Shown one piece after another: positions 58,867 to 64,000 of a stretch of DNA of 64,000 nucleotides. The first letter of the stretch is position 1, and each line of letters begins with the position of its first letter. Source of the DNA: Spartobacteria bacterium (GTDB lineage: Bacteria > Verrucomicrobiota > Verrucomicrobiia > Chthoniobacterales > Chthoniobacteraceae); NCBI GenBank assembly GCA_021324825.1, contig JAJPII010000047.1, forward strand, positions 1 through 64,000, written 5' to 3'. A program made the position numbers and the translations under genes. A model generated the notes under the pieces. The model saw only the letters and a list, made by a program, of their open reading frames with translations. It was not told where the DNA came from and ran no database searches.

Positions 58867-61797
58867 GTGAACCAGGCAAAGCGCCTTTTTGTCCTCCTCT
58901 TGCTCGCGGCCCTCGGCGGGTTGACAGACACTTGCTTCGCGAAGTCGCCCCCCAGGCCTCCTCCCCCTCCCCCGCCGCCTCCCGCGACTGTTTCGTCGCC
59001 GTCCACCGTGGCGGCCGACCTTACAAAGGCGTTCACGGAGGGGATGGCCGCTTTTCAGGCAGGCGACTACGCCACGGCGGTCTCGAAACTCGAAATGGTC
59101 CTGGCGAAGGCGGGAGACGTGCCGGAGCTTGAACCCGTCTATTTCACGCTGGGCGCTTCCTATTATAATCTCGCGCAATACCCCAAGGCGATCGAGACGT
59201 TCAACAAGTATGTCGAGAAATTCCCGAGCGGGTCGCGGATCGTGGATGCGACCTTCTCGATTGGCCAGGCTAAAATGCTCCTGAAGGATTACGCGGGAGC
59301 GGCGGCGCAATTTGCCAAACTCGAGAATGTTCCGCAGGCGCACGACCAGGCTTTGCTGTATGAAGGCTTGGCTTGGAAGGAGGGCGGCAAGGTGGACGAC
59401 GCCATCAAGGCGCTCGAGAAACTTGTCTCGCCGGGGATCCAGTCGGCCTCCGCCGCGAACGCCGGAATGGTGCTGGCGGCTCTCTACACGCAAAAAAGGG
59501 AGGGCGACAAAGGCAACGCGCTGGTTCAAAAGGTTCTGCAAAATACGGATTTGGTGGATAACATGATGAGCCTCAACGCCATGGCGATTGAACTGGGCGA
59601 CAACCTCCTGGACAACCAGTCGGCCACCGCGGCCCTGGCCGCGTACCGCTCCGTGCGTTCGCGGGAGGAAGTGATCGCGTTCCAGGAGGCAAAAGTGGCG
59701 GCAGCCCAAAAGAATGTCGCCCAGGCTCTCGCGGCCATCAGGGCGAACCCTTCGCAGTTTTTACAATTCGTCGCCCTAAGGGACCGTCTCCAAGCCGAGT
59801 TGGACAAGGCGCAGAAGCTCAGCGACGAAGCCAAAAAGCTGCCGGACCTCAGGCCGGGGCTGCTGCTGCGGATCGGGCGCTGCTTTTATCAATTGGACAA
59901 ACGCTGGGAATCAATCGTCGCCTTCAACGCGGTCGTCACGAAATATCCCTCGGCGGCCGAGCGGGAAACGGCGCTCTTCCAGGAGATGACGGCCTATGCG
60001 GATGTCAACCAGCCGAAGCTCTGCCAGCAGCTTTGCGAACAATATCTGAAGGAGTATCCAAAGGGCCCGAACGCCGGGGCGGTCGGTTACCTCGACGGAG
60101 CCGTGGCCTTGCAGGCGAACGATTTGAAAGGGGCGGAGAGCGCCTTCGGCTCGATGCTCGAGCGGCAGCCGGACAGCGCCTTTCGCGAGCAGATGCGCTT
60201 CCTGTTGGGCAACGCGAAGTTCATGGAAGGCAAATATGACGAGGCGGCCAACGTTTACCGGGATTACCTGAAGGAGTACCCCTCCGGCCATTTCGCGGAA
60301 GAGGCCGAGTATCGCTCCGCGCTCACGCTGGTCTTTAACGGAAAATACGAGCCCGCTCTCGGCCTTCTGAACGCCTACTTGCGGAAGTATCCCCACGGCC
60401 AGTTTGCCGCGGACGCGAAGTACCGGGTGATGGTCTGCAAATACGCAGCCTCGCTTTTCGACGAGATCATCGCGGACGCAAAGGCCTGGCAACAGGAATT
60501 CCCGCAAGACCAGATGGAGGGGGAAGTGCTCGCACTGCTGGGCGACTCGCTCGTGGGGGAAGGCAAGGACGAAGCAGCCATCCCGATCTACGTTGAGTCC
60601 GAGAAGAAGGCCTATAACGACGAGGTGGTGAACTATTCGCTGTTCGAGGCGAGCAAGCTGATGCAGAAGCTGGGCAGGTGGAACGATGTCTCGCGGTTGT
60701 TCGAGGAATTCGTGAAGGAGAAGCCGGACAGCCCTTCCGTGGTGACGGCAATCTTCTGGATCGGCAAGGCCAAGGCCCACGAGGGGCGAATGGAGGAGGC
60801 GAAACAGTTTCTCGTCGGGACGCTCAAACAATACATCCAGGATCCGGCGCGGGAATCAGTCGAGCAGTTGCTCCAGCAGCTAGCCCAGTTCTGTTCGAAG
60901 CGCCCGCGGCCCGCCCCGGCGGCGCCCGCGCCTTCCCCCGCCGCGGTTGCGGCCGCGGACGTTTCCCCGAGCCCTGCCTCTTCCGTCCCCCCCACCCCCG
61001 CGCCGTTGCCTCCCTATGACGCCGCCGCGGAGCTCGACAAGCAACTGGCGCCTCTCGATAAAATCCCGAACCCCACGGCCAAGGCTCGTCTTTTTTATGC
61101 GAGGGCTGAACTGGCTCAACTGCTGAAGAAGCCGGCCGAGCGCGCGAAATACTTTGCCGAGATCGAGAAATTCAAGCCGGAAGAACTCAGCCCCGTGTTG
61201 CTGGCGCAGGCCGGGGACGACCTTCTTGCGAAAGGCGAGGCCGAGCGCGCCGCCACGCTCTATTCGGAACTCAGGGACGCTTACCCGAAGAGTGATTTCC
61301 TTGACTACGCCTATGTCGGCCTGGGGGAAATCGCGTTTGCGCAGAAAAACTACACCCGCGCGTTGGAACTGTTCACTTACGCCGCGGACGAACTGGCGGG
61401 ATCGAAGGTAAAGGATGCGACCGTCGGCGAGGCGAAAAGCTGCCTCGAACTTGGCAATTACGACAAGGCGCGCAAACTCTTCGAGCAAATAGCGAGCGTT
61501 CGCGAATGGCGCGGCGAATCGACGGCCTACGCCGTTTATTCGTTGGGCGAAGTCGAGGCGCGGCAGCAGCATTGGCCGGAGGCGATCGCCTATTTTCAGC
61601 GCGTCTTTGTCCTCTATCAGAAATATCTTCCGTGGGTGGCGAAGTCTTACATCCGCAGCGCGGAGGGTTTCGACAAACTGGGCAAACGCCCGGAAGCGGT
61701 CAACCATCTCAAGGAAATGCTGCGCAACCCGAAGCTCGAGAATTTCCCGGAGACGGAACAGGCCAGACGCATGCTGCAACAGTGGGGGGCCGCATGA
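58867..61797 (+). CDS. Large secreted TPR-repeat protein
   Basis: 976 residues from GTG 58867; the frame is open from 58753, but a signal peptide (LFVLLLLAALGGLTDTCFA) follows the chosen start. A proline run (about residues 24-37) precedes many tetratricopeptide units: MAAFQAGDYATAVSKLEMVL, ASYYNLAQYPKAIETFNKYV, RFLLGNAKFMEGKYDEAANV, DAYVGLGEIAFAQKNYTRAL and others. A Pro/Ala linker lies at about 680-720. It resembles YbgF/BamD and gliding-type scaffolds that act in the periplasm beside ExbB/ExbD motors. The stop overlaps the next gene's start (ATGA). Confidence 0.85.
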   Translation: MNQAKRLFVLLLLAALGGLTDTCFAKSPPRPPPPPPPPPATVSSPSTVAADLTKAFTEGMAAFQAGDYATAVSKLEMVLAKAGDVPELEPVYFTLGASYYNLAQYPKAIETFNKYVEKFPSGSRIVDATFSIGQAKMLLKDYAGAAAQFAKLENVPQAHDQALLYEGLAWKEGGKVDDAIKALEKLVSPGIQSASAANAGMVLAALYTQKREGDKGNALVQKVLQNTDLVDNMMSLNAMAIELGDNLLDNQSATAALAAYRSVRSREEVIAFQEAKVAAAQKNVAQALAAIRANPSQFLQFVALRDRLQAELDKAQKLSDEAKKLPDLRPGLLLRIGRCFYQLDKRWESIVAFNAVVTKYPSAAERETALFQEMTAYADVNQPKLCQQLCEQYLKEYPKGPNAGAVGYLDGAVALQANDLKGAESAFGSMLERQPDSAFREQMRFLLGNAKFMEGKYDEAANVYRDYLKEYPSGHFAEEAEYRSALTLVFNGKYEPALGLLNAYLRKYPHGQFAADAKYRVMVCKYAASLFDEIIADAKAWQQEFPQDQMEGEVLALLGDSLVGEGKDEAAIPIYVESEKKAYNDEVVNYSLFEASKLMQKLGRWNDVSRLFEEFVKEKPDSPSVVTAIFWIGKAKAHEGRMEEAKQFLVGTLKQYIQDPARESVEQLLQQLAQFCSKRPRPAPAAPAPSPAAVAAADVSPSPASSVPPTPAPLPPYDAAAELDKQLAPLDKIPNPTAKARLFYARAELAQLLKKPAERAKYFAEIEKFKPEELSPVLLAQAGDDLLAKGEAERAATLYSELRDAYPKSDFLDYAYVGLGEIAFAQKNYTRALELFTYAADELAGSKVKDATVGEAKSCLELGNYDKARKLFEQIASVREWRGESTAYAVYSLGEVEARQQHWPEAIAYFQRVFVLYQKYLPWVAKSYIRSAEGFDKLGKRPEAVNHLKEMLRNPKLENFPETEQARRMLQQWGAA

Positions 61798-62648
61798 GAA
61801 CCTGGCTCCTCTTGTTCATCCTTGCGTTCGCGGGGTCAGCCGGGGCGCAGAATATCCTTTTGAAGGACGGCAGGGTGATCGCGACAAAAGGAGTGCGCCG
61901 CTGGGGCGATACGATCATGGCCACGGTGGACGCGCCGGCAGCGAACACCGGCGCGCCGGGGCGAACCGCCGAGTTGGGTTACCCCATTACACAAATAGCA
62001 AAAATCGACTTTCCCCGGCCGCCCCAGCTGAAAGAGGCGGGGGACCTGCTTGCGCAAGGCAAAGCCGCCGATGCGCTCTCCCGGCTTGAACCGCTGCTCA
62101 AATACTACGAAACGGTGGGCGACGCGCCGGGAAGCTTTTGGGGCGAGACCGCGCTGTTGAAGGTGCAGGCGCTCGCCAGCCTGGGAGAAAACGGGCCGGC
62201 CGAAACGCTCGCGGAGAGCGTCGCGCGCCACGCAATCGACCCCGAGACGTTGCTTGGGGCGAATGTGCAGGTGGCCGCCGGCCTCGCGCGCCGGGGCGAC
62301 TACGAAAGGGCGCTGGCAATCTATGACACGGCGCTCAAACAAGCCACGCGGCCTCAAACCCTGGCCGCCGCCGCCGCCAACAAAGGGCAGAGCCTCCTCG
62401 TACGCAAGGAATGGAGTGCCGCCATTCTGTCATTTCTCGAGGTCCCCGTCCTTTACCCCGAACAGAAGCTGTGGATGCCGCGCGTGCTGCTCGGCTGCGG
62501 CCGCGCCTACGCCGGCCTTCAGGATCTCGAACGCGCCAAGGCCTCCTTCCATGAATTGACCGGCGCCTTTCCTTTGACGGCGGAAGCGGGGGAAGCGAGG
62601 AACGAACTGGAAAAAATCGCCAAGTTTGAAAAGGTGAACCATAAATGA
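61794..62648 (+). CDS. Secreted protein with N-terminal strand domain and TPR-like repeats
   Basis: 284 residues. Signal peptide LLLFILAFAGSAGAQ. After it comes ILLKDGRVIATKGVRRWGDT and ITQIAKIDFPRPPQLKEAGD, a short beta segment, then TPR-like helices (GDLLAQGKAADALSRLEPLL, QVAAGLARRGDYERALAIYD, LGCGRAYAGLQDLERAKASF). It overlaps the large TPR gene by four bases and lies 22 bases before the ExbB gene, so all are in one operon. It probably joins the same envelope complex. Confidence 0.8.
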   Translation: MRTWLLLFILAFAGSAGAQNILLKDGRVIATKGVRRWGDTIMATVDAPAANTGAPGRTAELGYPITQIAKIDFPRPPQLKEAGDLLAQGKAADALSRLEPLLKYYETVGDAPGSFWGETALLKVQALASLGENGPAETLAESVARHAIDPETLLGANVQVAAGLARRGDYERALAIYDTALKQATRPQTLAAAAANKGQSLLVRKEWSAAILSFLEVPVLYPEQKLWMPRVLLGCGRAYAGLQDLERAKASFHELTGAFPLTAEAGEARNELEKIAKFEKVNHK

Positions 62649-62670
62649 CCGACTCTCTTTCAGTAAACCC

Positions 62671-63534
62671 ATGAACCGAACCGAAATGCCAAAAATGAAG
62701 CTCCGAACCGTCCTACTCGCCGCACTGTTTGCCTTGTCGATGCTGCCTTGCATTGCATCCGCGCAGGCGCAAGCAAGCCCCTCGCCCGGGGAAAAACCAC
62801 CCGTCCATCAGAAAAGCCTCCTCATCCAAATCGAGGAAGGCGGCTGGGTCATGATTCCCATCGCCATCTGCTCCGTGCTCACATTTTACCTCATCGTGGA
62901 CGGCGTCCTTCGCACGATGCCCCGCAAGGTGCTTCCGCCGGAGCACCTCGAGGCATTGAAGACCCTGTTCCCGCCTGGCGACTACGTCGGCGCCTACGAC
63001 TACTGCAAAGCGCACCCCTCGCCTTTCACCAATGTCTGCCGAATCGCGTTGAGCCTCCTGGGCGAGGGTAAGGCCGCCGTCGAGGAGGGGATCCTGTCCG
63101 AGCTCTCCAGGGAAGACTCGAAGATGCAAACCTATATTTCCTACCTGTCCGTCATCGGCGTTTGCACCCCGATGATCGGGCTGCTCGGCACCGTCACGGG
63201 CATGATCAAGGCGTTCGCCACCCTCGGGGCGTCCGGGATCGGCGACCCTTCGAGCCTGTCGGCGGCCATCGGCGAAGTCCTCGTCGCCACGGCTTCGGGC
63301 CTGTTTATCGCCATCCCGGCGTTCGGCTCCTATTACTTCCTGCGAAACCGGGCGGTGAAAGCGCTTCACGATGCCGAGGACGCCGTGGTGATGCTCTTCC
63401 GCAAGATGCCTTACGAACTCCTCGCCGGCGTCCATATCGGCGACGAAAAACTCTATGCCGGCGCCCCAAGCTGGATGGCTGTCCATGGCGGCGAGGGCGA
63501 CGAGGCCGCGGGGGCGGAACCGACGCCGGCCTGA
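62671..63534 (+). CDS. MotA/TolQ/ExbB-family proton channel protein
   Basis: 287 residues. A signal-like N-terminus (VLLAALFALSMLPCIASA) is followed by the three ExbB membrane helices, at about 57-77 (GGWVMIPIAICSVLTFYLIV), 153-178 (LSVIGVCTPMIGLLGTVTGM) and 205-228 (ATASGLFIAIPAFGSYYF). The GLLGTVTGMIKAF turn is the family signature. With ExbD it forms a proton-driven motor that powers TonB-type or Tol-like envelope work. ATG 62695 is an alternative start. Followed by exbD after 25 bases. Confidence 0.9.
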   Translation: MNRTEMPKMKLRTVLLAALFALSMLPCIASAQAQASPSPGEKPPVHQKSLLIQIEEGGWVMIPIAICSVLTFYLIVDGVLRTMPRKVLPPEHLEALKTLFPPGDYVGAYDYCKAHPSPFTNVCRIALSLLGEGKAAVEEGILSELSREDSKMQTYISYLSVIGVCTPMIGLLGTVTGMIKAFATLGASGIGDPSSLSAAIGEVLVATASGLFIAIPAFGSYYFLRNRAVKALHDAEDAVVMLFRKMPYELLAGVHIGDEKLYAGAPSWMAVHGGEGDEAAGAEPTPA

Positions 63535-63559
63535 GCCATGAAACGGAGGCTTTACTGAT

Positions 63560-64000
63560 ATGGCCGGCGGCGGAGGAGGAGGCAAAGGCGAACCGGAGTT
63601 CCAGGTCGCCCCGATGATCGACGTGCTTCTCGTCCTTCTCATCTTTTTCATGTCCATCACTTCGGCGCAGGTGCTCAAGGTGGACAAGAGCATCACCCTT
63701 CCCATCTCGGCCAACGCGGTCAAGAAGGACAACAGCCGCAGCGAAGCAATCGTCAACGTCCGCTGGGATGAAGGCGCGAAGAAGGCGACCTACATCATGG
63801 ACGAGAAGCCGTATACCGACCCCGCAGCGCTCGGCGCCGCGCTGGCCGCGGCAAAGAAGATCGGTGAAACCAAGGTCGCCAAGGGGCCCAACCCGACCTT
63901 CCGGTGCGTCATCCGCGCCGACCGGCTCGCGATGGCCCGCACCGTGGCCACCGCCATGAACGCCGCCGCCGAGGCTGGCATCAGCGATATTTCGTTCTCA
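63560..64000 (+). CDS. ExbD/TolR-family protein, 3' end beyond the window
   Basis: 147 codons are visible with no stop. The start MAGGGGGGKGEPEFQVAPMI leads into the membrane helix DVLLVLLIFFMSITSA, whose Asp at the helix start carries protons in ExbD/TolR. A periplasmic domain follows (KVDKSITLPISANAV, then VIRADRLAMARTVATAM). It pairs with the ExbB gene just upstream. A GGAGG sequence 8 bases before the ATG is a strong ribosome site. Confidence 0.9.
   Translation, partial: MAGGGGGGKGEPEFQVAPMIDVLLVLLIFFMSITSAQVLKVDKSITLPISANAVKKDNSRSEAIVNVRWDEGAKKATYIMDEKPYTDPAALGAALAAAKKIGETKVAKGPNPTFRCVIRADRLAMARTVATAMNAAAEAGISDISFS

Noticed and set aside
1-64000. CRISPR arrays, rRNA genes and a replication origin
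   Set aside because: I found no regularly spaced repeats, no rRNA-like sequence and no DnaA-box cluster in the window.

Overview
The window looks like chromosome of a GC-rich, Gram-negative bacterium, most probably a member of the Verrucomicrobiota. The Gram-negative call rests on an RND efflux pair, TonB-type ExbB/ExbD, predicted outer-membrane barrels and MurA. The phylum call is an inference from several clues: a palindrome (38997-39016) matching the TGTTC-N4-GAACA LexA motif known from Verrucomicrobia, plant-polysaccharide genes (GH105, DUF4861, KduI, KduD, GH9), a Dop/PafA-family gene outside Actinobacteria, and a metallo-beta-lactamase exonuclease fused to an ATP-dependent DNA ligase.

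Layout. 1-6600: glycosyltransferase (cut by the left edge), TPR protein, MTH1-like Nudix hydrolase, SDR, Ig-like membrane-anchored protein, prmC and murA. 6710-9979: a tRNA-Thr gene carrying a 3.2 kb integrated island. The island is bounded by a 44-bp imperfect repeat of the tRNA 3' half and holds a zeta-toxin-like P-loop gene, a tiny ORF, and a two-gene unit (winged-helix-like protein plus a TIR-like/nucleoside deoxyribosyltransferase-like protein). No integrase is visible. 10216-11163: a decayed IS630 transposase. 11311-19134: uronate and plant-wall carbohydrate genes. 19135-33581: response regulator, fused exonuclease/ligase, galactokinase, DUF1573, GH57, transketolase, APS kinase, aldehyde dehydrogenase, YihY and a lipoprotein. 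33597-38927 (minus): an overlapping moxR-DUF58-tgpA operon ending in a Dop/PafA-family gene. 39084-43607: hybrid sensor kinase, response regulator and a solute-binding lipoprotein. 43659-46251: RelBE-type toxin-antitoxin, DUF2252 and a histidine phosphatase. 46248-47930: flavin-dependent halogenase-like gene and tRNA-Asp. 48027-53331: a secreted peptidase-like protein, ThiS, and an RND efflux pump with its adaptor. 53447-54300: rplM-rpsI. 54387-58663: NIL-domain protein, secreted proteins, two paralogous barrels, YajQ and a STAS protein. 58867-64000: two TPR proteins, ExbB and ExbD (cut by the right edge).

How genes work together. GH105 releases unsaturated uronates from pectin or rhamnogalacturonan oligomers, and KduI and KduD carry the resulting ketouronates toward KDG. 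MoxR, DUF58 and TgpA form the common ATPase/adaptor/transglutaminase set and here appear co-transcribed with a Dop/PafA enzyme. A possible LexA operator lies between this operon and the divergent sensor-kinase operon. The TPR-TPR-ExbB-ExbD run suggests an energised envelope transport or gliding-type machine.

A dispersed palindromic repeat family (consensus end AGCGTGTCATGCACTTT, core GTAGAGGCGGCTG) lies at gene ends in the right half and as core hairpins elsewhere. It supplies stop codons, and at least once the start region, of neighbouring genes. The strongest candidates for something undescribed are the tRNA-Thr island module, the SOS-like box at the Dop/PafA operon, and this repeat family.
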